From contig JBJOGJ010000016.1 in the NCBI GenBank assembly GCA_046048295.1, forward strand, positions 1-29,754: a stretch of 29,754 nt of DNA, given 5' to 3'. A program made the position numbers and the translations under genes. This document shows positions 16,901 to 23,207 of the stretch, one piece after another. Every line of letters starts with the position of its first letter. The first letter of the stretch is position 1. The notes below the pieces were generated by a model, which was given only the letters and a program-made list of their open reading frames with translations, did not search any database and was not told the DNA's origin. The stretch is from CBDCWA01 sp046048295. Lineage in GTDB: Bacteria > Pseudomonadota > Alphaproteobacteria > Rhizobiales > Hyphomicrobiaceae.

Positions 16901-17359
16901 AGCGTCAATACGCACTTCCAGGACCTGTTCACCACCCTGTTCGGGGGCGGCGAGGCCCGTCTGGAGATGATCGAAGGCGAGGACCCGTTGCAGGGCGGGC
17001 TCGAGATCATTGCCAAACCGCCTGGCAAGAAGCCCACGACACTCTCGCTGCTGTCGGGTGGCGAGCAGACGCTGACGGCGTTGTCGCTGATCTTTGCCGT
17101 GTTCCTGACCAATCCGTCTCCGATCTGCGTTCTCGACGAGGTCGATGCACCGCTCGACGACGCCAACGTCGACCGGTTCTGCACGCTGATGGAGAAAATG
17201 GCCGCCGACACCGAAACGCGCTTCCTGGTGATCACCCATCACCCCATGACGATGGCGCGCATGAACCGCCTGTTCGGCGTCACCATGGCCGAAAAGGGTG
17301 TGAGCCAACTCGTCTCGGTCGATCTCGCGACGGCGGAACGGTTCGCGGAAGCGTCATAA
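13901..17359 (+). CDS. smc: Chromosome segregation ATPase SMC
   Basis: 1152-residue condensin ATPase that organises and segregates the chromosome with ScpA/ScpB. The N-terminal head has Walker A in GPNGCGKSN at about 31-39. Long coiled coils span about 170-490 and 660-980. A hinge lies at about 505-645 (GFPPVLDTIAVQPGYEVALAAALG through the GDLCRWDGY region). The C-terminal head has the LSGGEQTLTALS signature near 1050 and Walker B VLDEVDAPLDD near 1075, then ITHHPMTMARMNRLFGVTM. The gene uses a TTG start with GGGAGGAG six bases upstream; the protein begins exactly at the conserved KITRLRLIGFKSFVEP. No scp gene is adjacent. A structured repeat starts directly after the stop. Confidence 0.97.
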   Translation: MKITRLRLIGFKSFVEPTELLIEAGLTGVVGPNGCGKSNLLEALRWVMGETSYKSMRAASMDDVIFSGTTQRPARNAAEVTIFVDNQLRTAPAEFNEADVIEITRRIERESGSDYRVNGKDVRARDIKILFEDAATGARSPALVRQGQIAELVNAKPEQRRRVLEDAAGIAGLHTRRHEAELRLRAAEGNLERLDDVLGQMNSQMEQLKRQARQARRYKDISGDIRRAEAIVLHLGWQLAQQAVCDEESALAEALALQGSATEAEAKAIRGEAEAAEALQPLRQAEAERAAAVARIRIEHANLEREAERARERADELTRRMEQIGADLVREKARQAEGSEALAALAEERRRHEEAEAQALAQAVDLKEITRRAEEDVGAAEAAYAKLTEEAIAEKARRNALVQRQNEIAGRRRQLEQRLAVLERDIGLLAERRPAEANLLAAQDAVAQNENSIASLELDLSTSESGLEEAQSASRATRQAAQAQELAARQLETEVSTLEKLLATEASAGFPPVLDTIAVQPGYEVALAAALGDDLDASLDRAAPTRWLQPGEATNDPELPDEAEPLSKHVSAPPELHRRLQQIGLVGQNDLGALQARLKPGQRLVTLRGDLCRWDGYAASGETPTAAAQRLAERNRLASIRIDAQTARKKALELAEADEAAQQAHATIEARVRSLRQALRETHAVSATARKNLAELELREREYEQKSEAMSGQRTETLSALNEVEQLARDVEAQAGALKDPATYEPELNSKRAVLDLSRAHLLEQRSMLASIERERTIRADRLDAIAIERRRLENNQAQASQQIATLEARGAETERELATACDIPQRLEDDRQRLMSEVEAGEAARRAAADRLAEAEELQRQSAQTVRAVQAELAASREARVRREARLEAARDRRTEETRKIEEAFGVAPDQCLASAGLDPAQELPPLDDVERRLQRLKADRERLGGVNLAADDELQSLATQVEGMVREREDVEAAVAKLRAAIGKLNREGKQRLEEAFNSVNTHFQDLFTTLFGGGEARLEMIEGEDPLQGGLEIIAKPPGKKPTTLSLLSGGEQTLTALSLIFAVFLTNPSPICVLDEVDAPLDDANVDRFCTLMEKMAADTETRFLVITHHPMTMARMNRLFGVTMAEKGVSQLVSVDLATAERFAEAS

Positions 17360-17504
17360 TAAGCGCTCACTGGCAATTCCGGCCTGCGGCCGTGCCCTCC
17401 GCGGGGGCGGCGCTTGCGCCGGGCCGCAGTCGCGCCCTGGAGCGATTCCGCCTCAGGCGGGATCGCTCGAGTGAAAGGCGCTCACGGGCCATTCCAGCCT
17501 GCGG
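17360..17504 (+). repeat. Stop-adjacent structured repeat, copy C (tandem heads)
   Basis: Begins right after the smc TAA. Head 1 (GCGCTCACTGGCAATTCC, 17363-17389) and head 2 (GCGCTCACGGGCCATTCC, 17478-17504) are 115 bases apart. Between them, 17396-17414 is identical to copy B (CCTCCGCGGGGGCGGCGCT). The GGGCCGCAGTCGCG core at 17416-17446 and a closing hairpin follow. After head 1, GGCA/TGCC enclosing GGCC-TGC-GGCC gives a hairpin where copy B has a different sequence but also a hairpin. The convergent gene ends at 17526. Confidence 0.85.
17440..17468. repeat. Closing hairpin of repeat copy C
   Basis: GAGCGATTCCGCC pairs with GGCGGGATCGCTC around TCA, a 13-base stem with a single T-G wobble. 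This is the strongest hairpin in this gap; no T-run follows. Confidence 0.85.
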
Positions 17505-17525
17505 TTCTTGATGCACCAGCGCCGT

Positions 17526-18014
17526 TCAGGTGTCCGCCCGGACGAGTTGCGCGGCGACCGGGGTCGGCGCCTGCTCGAGGCGGAAGGTACCGTCGGGCCG
17601 GAGCGTGTAGGCGTAGATGCGGCCGGTCTCCGTGAGACGTGCAATCACCCGGCGGCCGTTGGCCTGCGTGCGCAGTATCTCGGCCTCCCGCTTGCGCCCG
17701 CGTTGCAGTTCAAAGGCCGGGGCGCCTGGCGCGAGCGACCTCGGGGCCACGACATGCCCGACCATCCGGCGGGCCGTGCGCGGCTCGAATTTTATGGGCT
17801 CACTTGCGGTGAAGTCCTCGGCCGCCGCGGCGACCGGGCTTGCGGCTTCGCCCTGGAAGGGCACAGCTGCAGGCGCGGGCATCGCTGCCGGCGCAACCGG
17901 CTCAGGCGCGACAATCGACGGTTCGGTCACGGGTGGATTCGCCGCCGCCACCTCTACCTTGGCCCCATCCGACCCAGCCTCCGCTGCCGGCTTGCGCTTG
18001 AACCAACCGAACAT
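17526..18014 (-). CDS. Ala/Pro-rich protein of unknown function
   Basis: 162 residues from the ATG at 18014, which has a near-perfect AGGAGG ribosome site; the longer open frame adds 21 unlikely residues. The N-terminus MFGWFKRKP is basic and aromatic. It is followed by about 75 residues of Ala/Pro/Val/Glu-rich, probably disordered sequence. A compact C-terminal part from about residue 85 reads ARRMVGHVVAPRSLAPGAPAFELQRGRKREAEILRTQANGRRVIARLTETGRIYAYTLRPDGTFRLEQ. There is no signal peptide or recognised domain. The ribosome site and ordered C-terminus argue for a real gene; no function is assigned. It converges on smc. Confidence 0.65.
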   Translation of the reverse strand: MFGWFKRKPAAEAGSDGAKVEVAAANPPVTEPSIVAPEPVAPAAMPAPAAVPFQGEAASPVAAAAEDFTASEPIKFEPRTARRMVGHVVAPRSLAPGAPAFELQRGRKREAEILRTQANGRRVIARLTETGRIYAYTLRPDGTFRLEQAPTPVAAQLVRADT

Positions 18015-18131
18015 CGCCACCTCCTGTCTGCCCGAAAGACTGACAGACCAGGGGCAAGGTGCGTGCCAAATCAGCATTGGTTCACGCGATCAATGACTTA
18101 GTTCCAAGGCACGTGATCCGGCCCGGCGCTC

Positions 18132-18174
18132 GCCGCACAAACCGCAGGCAAGCTGCCTGAAGATTGTGCGCGGC
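18132..18174 (-). terminator. Nested inverted repeat downstream of the SUMF1-like gene
   Basis: Outer arms GCCGCACAA (18132-18140) and TTGTGCGCGGC (18164-18174) pair with a small bulge. The inner arms CAGGCA and TGCCTG (18145-18159) pair around AGC. The structure begins two bases past the SUMF1-like stop codon, in the direction of its transcription. There is no T-run, so this is a possible terminator or 3'-end stabiliser. The rest of the 18015-18131 gap shows nothing clear. Confidence 0.5.
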
Positions 18175-18176
18175 AA

Positions 18177-19304
18177 CTATTTCTTGATGCGCGAACCGCC
18201 GGTATGCGCCTTGTCGATCTTGGCGCGGTCCCGGGCGACACGCAGGCCGATGGTGTTGGAGATGGCGGATTCTCCTGCGACGGCGCGAGATGCCGAGCGG
18301 ACGAGGTTCCACTTGCTGTCCCATGCGCCACCCCGCATCACGCGGCGGCTGCAGTCGCCGAGCAGGTTGGTCGGGTTTCCTTTCGTCGAAAGGAACTTCA
18401 TGTCAGAGGTCCAGCAGTCCTCGGTGAGTTCCCACACGTTGCCATGCACCTCGGAAAGGCCATAGGGGTTGGTCGGCGTCGAGCCTGCAGGCACCGTGCC
18501 CTTCGTCACGAAGTCGAAGTTCGCCTGCCCGGGATTGATGGTCGGCCCGTTCCAGAATGCTGTTTCCGAACCGGCGCGCGCGGCGTACTCCCACTGCGCC
18601 TCCGAAAGAAGGCGGTATTTCTTGCCGGACTTTTTCGATAGCCAGTCCGTGTAGGCTCTTGCGTCGCGGTAACTGATACAGACCACGGGATGGTCGTCGG
18701 TCTGGGGGAAGCCGGGGGAGAGCCAGTCGGCGGACCAGGTGCGCTGGCCGTTGACGGTGCAGCCCTTGTCCGTGCGATGGCGGGTATCGTCGACGAAGAG
18801 CTTGAAATCCTTACGCGTAATCTCTGTGCGGCTAACCGCGAACGGCTGCGCGAACTTCACGGAGAGCGTCGGGCGCTCGTAGCTGCGCGCCCCCGGCTCG
18901 TCATCGGGAGCGCCCATGCGGAAGCGGCCAGCCGGCACGAACACCATGACGGGGCAGACGGCGCAGTCGGTGAACGGGCCGGGTTTGATCTTCTCCAGGC
19001 TGTCGTCGTCCACACCTTTGCCCTTGTAGACAGAGGCGCTGTCCGGTGGCTTGTTGTTGTACTCGAACATGCCGCGGTCGCCGCCACCGCCACCGTTGCC
19101 GAGCGGCCCCGGGCGCGGGCCGAAGTTGAAGCTCGAGTTGTCCTCCAGGATGAAGAGGATGTAGAGCGCCGATATGGAAACCGATGCGATGCTGGAAAGT
19201 ACGATTCGGCGGTGCCGGGTTGTAACACCAGCCTCTATCAGGAAGGCCAGACCGGCCACGAGCAACATCAGCAGCCAGAACAGAACGTCGACAGAGCTCA
19301 GCAT
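18177..19304 (-). CDS. Membrane-anchored SUMF1/formylglycine-enzyme-fold protein, probably not a true FGE
   Basis: 375 residues. Two N-terminal membrane segments (VDVLFWLLMLLVAGLAFLIEAG, about 5-26, and IVLSSIASVSISALYILFIL, about 34-53) are followed by a Gly/Pro-rich linker. A C-terminal SUMF1 domain runs from about residue 118: VFVPAGRFRMGAPDDEPGARSYERP, FAVSRTEITRKDF, HPVVCISYRDARAYTDWLS, YRLLSEAQWEYAARAG, GLSEVHGNVWELTEDCW and RVMRGGAWDSKWNLVRSASR. In formylglycine-generating enzymes two active-site cysteines follow the RGG motif; here neither is present, and no sulfatase is nearby. It is therefore more likely a non-catalytic or differently acting member facing the periplasm. Start ATG at 19304 has GGGGAG upstream. 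It is divergent from the ATP-synthase operon. Confidence 0.85.
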   Translation of the reverse strand: MLSSVDVLFWLLMLLVAGLAFLIEAGVTTRHRRIVLSSIASVSISALYILFILEDNSSFNFGPRPGPLGNGGGGGDRGMFEYNNKPPDSASVYKGKGVDDDSLEKIKPGPFTDCAVCPVMVFVPAGRFRMGAPDDEPGARSYERPTLSVKFAQPFAVSRTEITRKDFKLFVDDTRHRTDKGCTVNGQRTWSADWLSPGFPQTDDHPVVCISYRDARAYTDWLSKKSGKKYRLLSEAQWEYAARAGSETAFWNGPTINPGQANFDFVTKGTVPAGSTPTNPYGLSEVHGNVWELTEDCWTSDMKFLSTKGNPTNLLGDCSRRVMRGGAWDSKWNLVRSASRAVAGESAISNTIGLRVARDRAKIDKAHTGGSRIKK

Positions 19305-19460
19305 CGTCTCCCCGCATACGCTTTGAAACCAATAAGCCGGTGATAGCGAATCTTGCTTAAGAAAAGGCAAGGATCGGCATGGAGTTGCCGCCACAATACG
19401 ATTGCCGTGTCATGCGCCCCTTTGCCATACCCGTGCGAAGCGGATTGAAGCCCGCCTTGC

Positions 19461-19488
19461 TTGACACCCTCCGGATCGCTCAATAAGG
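19461..19488 (+). promoter_or_regulatory. Probable promoter of the atp F0 operon
   Basis: A consensus TTGACA at 19461-19466 is followed after 15-17 bases by AATAAGG (19482-19488), within the 245-base divergent gap and about 60 bases before the atpI ATG. The -35 is perfect and the -10 is partial. The remaining gap sequence shows no clear operator. Confidence 0.6.
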
Positions 19489-19549
19489 TCCGCGCCGTCA
19501 AAGAACCCGCCGGACAACGGCCGTCAGTATCGTTCAGGCAGGTGCTCCC

Positions 19550-19948
19550 ATGTCAGACAGCGGCGCGAACGATGGGACGCGGCGCGGCGAGATCAGCCCC
19601 GAGGACCGGGCCGCTATGAAAAAGCGCGCGTCCGAAATCGGCCGGCAGCTCGACGAGATCAAGTCCCGCAATTCGCCACCGGACAGACCGGATGGCGGAC
19701 GCGGTCAGGCCATGGGGCAGGCGATGAAAATCGCCATCGAACTGGTGGTTGGCGTCGCGGTCGGTGGCTTCATCGGCTGGTTCCTTGACAAGCAGCTCGG
19801 CACTCGGCCGTGGCTGCTCATGCTCTTCATAGTTCTCGGCTTCTGTGCGGGGATGCTGAATGTCATCCGGACTGCCCAGAGGTTGCAGGCGAAGGCGGAG
19901 CCCATGCAGCGGTCCGCGCCTTCGGTTCCTTACGAGGAAGACAAATAG
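19550..19948 (+). CDS. atpI: ATP synthase protein I (AtpI)
   Basis: 132-residue small membrane protein of the F0 operon, thought to assist c-ring assembly or Mg2+ supply. A charged N-terminal region (EDRAAMKKRASEIGRQLDEI) precedes two membrane helices: MKIAIELVVGVAVGGFIGWFLD at about 59-80, and WLLMLFIVLGFCAGMLNVIR at about 87-106. The tail is polar. This layout, with the GQAMKIAIELVVGVAVGGFIGW and DKQLGTRPW landmarks, is typical of alphaproteobacterial AtpI. The ribosome site is only AGG. It is the first gene of the operon and ends 10 bases before atpB. Confidence 0.92.
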   Translation: MSDSGANDGTRRGEISPEDRAAMKKRASEIGRQLDEIKSRNSPPDRPDGGRGQAMGQAMKIAIELVVGVAVGGFIGWFLDKQLGTRPWLLMLFIVLGFCAGMLNVIRTAQRLQAKAEPMQRSAPSVPYEEDK

Positions 19949-19958
19949 GGGGCCCTAA

Positions 19959-20708
19959 GTGGCGACAGGCTCAGCGGGTGGGGCACACGGCCCCATGGAA
20001 CAGTTCGAGATCAAGACCATCCGGCCGTTCGAACTGTTCGGTTACGATGCCTCGTTCACGAACTCGTCCTTGTTCATGGTCATCGTGGTCGGATTGGTGT
20101 CCTCGTTCCTCATACTGGCCATGGGACGGCGCAATCTCGTGCCGGGCCGCATGCAGTCGATGGCGGAGCTGATCTACGAGTACGTCGCCAACATCGTGCG
20201 CGAGAACTGCGGACAGGAGGGGATGAAGTATTTCCCCTGGGTGTTCTCGATCTTCATCTTCGTTCTCGGTTGCAACATGATCGGCATGATCCCGGGAACG
20301 TTCACGGTCACAAGCCACATCATCGTGACGTTCGCGCTGGCCGCGATGGTCTGGATAACGGTGACAGTGATCGGTTTCGCCAAGCACGGCGTCGGCTATC
20401 TCAAGATGTTCGCACCCGCCGGCGTGCCGTGGCCGCTGCTTCTCATCATCGTGCCGATCGAGCTCATCTCGTACCTGATCCGTCCCGTAAGCCACTCGGT
20501 CCGGCTGTTCGCCAACATGATGGCCGGGCACACGCTGCTCAAGGTCTTCGCCGGCTTCGTGGTATCGCTCGGCGCGTTCGGCGTGGCGCCGCTGATCGCG
20601 ATGGTCGCGTTCACCGGCCTCGAACTCCTCGTTGCCTTCCTGCAGGCGCTCATCTTCACCTTCCTCACCTGCATCTACCTCAACGATGCGCTGCACATGC
20701 ACCATTGA
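19959..20708 (+). CDS. atpB: ATP synthase F0 subunit a
   Basis: 249-residue integral-membrane stator subunit that forms the proton half-channels against the c-ring. The essential arginine is R182 in SHSVRLFANMMAGH; PIELISYLIRPVS precedes it. The C-terminal helices contain LLVAFLQALIFTFLTCIYLNDALH. A GTG start is used, preceded by AGGGGG at six bases; ATG at 19995 (MEQFEIKTI) is a possible shorter start. The product sits between atpI and atpE, as expected. Confidence 0.97.
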   Translation: MATGSAGGAHGPMEQFEIKTIRPFELFGYDASFTNSSLFMVIVVGLVSSFLILAMGRRNLVPGRMQSMAELIYEYVANIVRENCGQEGMKYFPWVFSIFIFVLGCNMIGMIPGTFTVTSHIIVTFALAAMVWITVTVIGFAKHGVGYLKMFAPAGVPWPLLLIIVPIELISYLIRPVSHSVRLFANMMAGHTLLKVFAGFVVSLGAFGVAPLIAMVAFTGLELLVAFLQALIFTFLTCIYLNDALHMHH

Positions 20709-20724
20709 GATAGACGTAACCACG

Positions 20725-20770
20725 ACTTCCACTTCCACACTTTCAACCCAATCGACCAAGGGAGACTAAA
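20725..20770 (+). promoter_or_regulatory. G-free, unstructured leader and ribosome site of atpE
   Basis: Bases 20725-20753 contain no G at all in an otherwise G-rich genome; the stretch reads as CA/CT-rich and cannot fold well. It is followed by AAGGGAG seven bases before the atpE ATG. An open initiation region of this kind is known to boost translation of the c subunit in E. coli, which needs many more copies than the other subunits. Confidence 0.5.
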
Positions 20771-20995
20771 ATGGACGTAGCAGCAGCCAAGATGATCGGC
20801 GCCGGCCTCGCCTGTTTCGCGCTGATCGGAGCCGGTATCGGAATCGGCAACATTTTCGGTAATTACCTGTCTGCCGCGATGCGCAACCCATCGGCGGCGC
20901 CGGGACAGTTCACCAACCTGCTCATCGGCTTCGCCCTCGCGGAAGCGACCGGCCTCTTCGGCCTGCTCGTCGCGCTGATGATCCTCTACGGTTGA
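20771..20995 (+). CDS. atpE: ATP synthase F0 subunit c
   Basis: 74-residue proteolipid that forms the rotating c-ring. Two helices are visible. The first has the glycine-rich packing motif GAGIGIGNIFGN, and the second carries the proton-binding carboxylate E58 in FALAEATGLFGLLVALM. The polar loop RNPSAAPGQ contacts the central stalk. The residues around E58 lack the Ser/Thr-Gln arrangement of sodium-binding rings, so proton coupling is likely. The ring size cannot be told from the sequence. It is flanked upstream by a G-free leader and downstream by a strong hairpin. Confidence 0.98.
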   Translation: MDVAAAKMIGAGLACFALIGAGIGIGNIFGNYLSAAMRNPSAAPGQFTNLLIGFALAEATGLFGLLVALMILYG

Positions 20996-21035
20996 TCCAG
21001 CCGGCTCTCGACGCGAGGGCAGGTTTCCGCATTCT

Positions 21036-21066
21036 GCCGTGCGCGCCGGTGATCCGGCCGCGCGGC
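21036..21066 (+). promoter_or_regulatory. Strong hairpin between atpE and atpF'
   Basis: GCCGTGCGCGCCGG (21036-21049) pairs with CCGGCCGCGCGGC (21054-21066) around TGAT, with one wobble and one bulged base. It begins 40 bases after the atpE stop codon. No T-run follows, so it may protect the 3' end of an atpI-B-E transcript or reduce read-through rather than terminate fully. Confidence 0.6.
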
Positions 21067-21076
21067 ATACACAACG

Positions 21077-21094
21077 GGCCCGAAGGGTTCGGCC
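21077..21094 (+). promoter_or_regulatory. Second small hairpin upstream of atpF'
   Basis: GGCC-C-GAA at 21077-21084 pairs with TTCGGCC at 21088-21094 around GGG, with a bulged C. It lies between the strong hairpin and the atpF' ribosome site, and could form part of an attenuating or processing structure. Confidence 0.35.
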
Positions 21095-21115
21095 AAATCG
21101 ATGGTGGAGAGCACG

Positions 21116-21661
21116 ATGCTCACAGGTCTGGTGGTACTCGCAGCAGCTGGCGCAGAGGCGTCCGGCGGTAGCGGCCTGCCGCAGCTCAATCCAGCGGTAT
21201 TCGCACCGCAGCTCATCTGGCTGGCGATATCGTTTGCAGCGCTGTTCTTCATCATGAGCAAGATCGCGCTGCCGAGGATCGGCCAAGTCATCGACGAGCG
21301 GCGGCGGCGCATTCAACGCGACCTCGATGAAGCCGAGCGCCTGAAGGGCGAGACAGAAAAGGCGCTTGCGGCCTACGAGGAAGCGCTGGCCGAAGCCCGT
21401 GCCAAGGCTCACAAGATCGCCAGCGAGACCCGCGACAGCCTCGGCCGGGAAGTCGAGGCGAAGCGGCAGGACGTCGAGCGGCAGATCGCCGACAAGCTGG
21501 TCGACGCCGAAAGGCGAATTGCAGAGACCAAGGCAGGCGCGCTTTCACAGGTCAACGATATCGCGGTAACAACGGCGCAGGCGGTGGTTTCCAAGCTGAT
21601 CGGCAAGGAAGTGAGCGGCGATGACGTGCGCCAGGCGATCGCACGGCCGGCAGGGGAGTAA
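21116..21661 (+). CDS. atpG: ATP synthase F0 subunit b' (AtpF')
   Basis: 181-residue peripheral-stalk subunit. The second b-type subunit (b', named atpF', atpG or atpX) is typical of alphaproteobacteria and phototrophs, where b and b' form a heterodimer. A single membrane helix (FAPQLIWLAISFAALFFIMSKIALP) is followed by a long charged coiled coil rich in Ala/Glu/Lys/Arg. The conserved RIGQVIDERRRRIQRDLDEAERL follows the helix. The start is chosen at ATG 21116, which has GGAGAG at ideal spacing; an in-frame ATG at 21101 would add five residues. The atpF gene begins seven bases after its stop. Confidence 0.94.
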   Translation: MLTGLVVLAAAGAEASGGSGLPQLNPAVFAPQLIWLAISFAALFFIMSKIALPRIGQVIDERRRRIQRDLDEAERLKGETEKALAAYEEALAEARAKAHKIASETRDSLGREVEAKRQDVERQIADKLVDAERRIAETKAGALSQVNDIAVTTAQAVVSKLIGKEVSGDDVRQAIARPAGE

Positions 21662-21667
21662 AAGGCG

Positions 21668-22183
21668 ATGCTAGTCATGCTTGCCGGTGACGGCACCCTT
21701 CTGGGCAATACGACGACGTGGGTCGCGGTATCGTTCATCGCGTTCATCGGCCTGCTCCTCTACTACGGGGTGCCGTCCCTGATCGGCCGGGCGCTCGATG
21801 AAAGGGCGGAGGGTATCCGGCGCGAACTGGACGAGGCCCGCAAGCTGCGCGACGAAGCGCAGGACCTTCTGGCGAGCTACCAGAAGAAGGCGGCCGAGGC
21901 AGAAAAGGATGCGCGGAGCATCATCGAGCAGGCGCAAAGCGAGGCGCAGGCGCTGTCCGCCGAAACCCACCGCAACCTGCAGGAGATGCTCGAGCGGCGG
22001 ACGCGGCTGGCAGAGGAAAAGATCGGGCGCGCCGAACAGCAGGCGCTCGGCGAGGTCCAGTCGGCTGCGGTCGAGGCCGCGATCCAGGCGGCGTCGCGGG
22101 TCATCAAGTCGAAGGTGACGGATGACGTCGGCGCTGGACTGATCGACGAAAGCATCAAGGACCTGCGCGGCAAGCTGAACTAG
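21668..22183 (+). CDS. atpF: ATP synthase F0 subunit b
   Basis: 171-residue peripheral-stalk subunit linking the a subunit to the F1 head. One N-terminal helix (TTTWVAVSFIAFIGLLLYYGVPSLI) is followed by LDERAEGIRRELDEARKLRDEAQDLLASYQKK, the classic start of the b-subunit coiled coil, and a C-terminal delta-binding part. It is the last gene of the F0 operon. The F1 genes are not in the window, in line with the split F0/F1 operons of alphaproteobacteria. GGGGAG lies nine bases before the ATG. The stop codon is followed by a degenerate copy of the structured repeat head. Confidence 0.96.
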   Translation: MLVMLAGDGTLLGNTTTWVAVSFIAFIGLLLYYGVPSLIGRALDERAEGIRRELDEARKLRDEAQDLLASYQKKAAEAEKDARSIIEQAQSEAQALSAETHRNLQEMLERRTRLAEEKIGRAEQQALGEVQSAAVEAAIQAASRVIKSKVTDDVGAGLIDESIKDLRGKLN

Positions 22184-22217
22184 TTTTTCGTCGCGCACGG
22201 CCTGTTCGGCACTGCGG
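22184..22217 (+). repeat. Degenerate head of the stop-adjacent repeat, copy D
   Basis: Starts with TTTTTCGTCGCGCACGGCC immediately after the atpF TAG. It resembles TTTCGCTCACGGGCTGTTCC of copy A with small insertions, and GGCC arms flank it as in the other heads. No core follows, so the relationship is tentative. Confidence 0.4.
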
Positions 22218-22311
22218 GCCTCCAAGGTGCAGCAGGGCTGGCAACCGGCGTATTTGCATCAGAGCCGGCCGCGAAGCTAAGCTGCCCTCGATCATCCAGA
22301 GGGAGCAACAA

Positions 22312-23133
22312 ATGCCCGCCATCGCGCTCGAGAATCGCGTCATCATCATTACCGGAGCCAGCCGCGGTCTTGGCCGCGCCATGGCGCTGGCCATGGCGGA
22401 AGCGGGGGGAAGGCTCGTCCTCGCATCGCCCGAGAGCGAGCTCCTCAAGTCCGTCGCGCACGAGATCTATGAGAAGTTCGGCGCCGGCCGCGCGCTGGCC
22501 GTGACGGCGGACATCACGGCGCGGCGCGACTGCGAGCAGTTGATCGAGAAGACGCTCGATGCTTATGGCACCATAGACGTGCTGATCAACAACGCCCGGC
22601 GCCCACATCGCGGCCCCGGCTTGCCAGCGAAAGGCAATGTGCTGCCGTTCTGGGAGTCCGATGCCGATATCTGGCAAGAGACGGTTCACGTCAACGTCAA
22701 CGGCACGTTCCTGCTGACCCATCTCGTCGCGCCACACATGATCAAAAAAGGCAGTGGCCGTATCATAAACATTACGACCAGCCTTTCGACGATGCAGCGC
22801 CGGCACAATTCGCCCTACGGCGTCACCAAGGCAGCGCTCGAAGCGGCGACAATGATCTGGGCACAGGACCTGCTCGGCACCGGCGTTACCGTCAACTCGC
22901 TGATCCCGGGCGGGCGGGTCCATACCGATCCGGCGACCACGCCGCCGCCCGGTGATCGCGCCCTGCCGGTCAACATCATGAACAACGTTGCGGTGTGGCT
23001 TGCGTCGGCGCTGTCGGAGGGCCGGACAGGGGGACGCTACGTCGGGATGCTGTGGGATGAAACGCTGCGCCCGGACGAGGCCGCCGCCGGTGCCCTCGAG
23101 CCGCCTGTGCTGCGGCCGGCGGACCGGGAATAG
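22312..23133 (+). CDS. Short-chain dehydrogenase/reductase (SDR)
   Basis: 273-residue NAD(P)-dependent oxidoreductase of the classical SDR group; the substrate is unknown. The Rossmann nucleotide motif is TGASRGLG at about 14-21, followed by the acid-poor strand RLVLASPESE. The usual NNAG is NNAR here (LINNARRPHRG). The catalytic Ser is in ITTSLSTMQRR, and the catalytic Tyr169 and Lys173 are in YGVTK. The region SLIPGGRVHTDPATTPPP follows the catalytic strand in the usual position for substrate binding. GAGGGAG lies seven bases before the ATG. It follows the atp operon after 128 bases, outside the expected atp gene set. Confidence 0.88.
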   Translation: MPAIALENRVIIITGASRGLGRAMALAMAEAGGRLVLASPESELLKSVAHEIYEKFGAGRALAVTADITARRDCEQLIEKTLDAYGTIDVLINNARRPHRGPGLPAKGNVLPFWESDADIWQETVHVNVNGTFLLTHLVAPHMIKKGSGRIINITTSLSTMQRRHNSPYGVTKAALEAATMIWAQDLLGTGVTVNSLIPGGRVHTDPATTPPPGDRALPVNIMNNVAVWLASALSEGRTGGRYVGMLWDETLRPDEAAAGALEPPVLRPADRE

Positions 23134-23207
23134 GTGCCGGAACAGTGACCAACGGGCCACGAACCGAAATTCTGTGACCAGAGTTGTTTACGCAGTCTAT
23201 GCAGTGG

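Noticed and set aside
18177..19304. True formylglycine-generating enzyme
   Set aside because: The two active-site cysteines expected after the RGG motif are absent, and no sulfatase gene is nearby.
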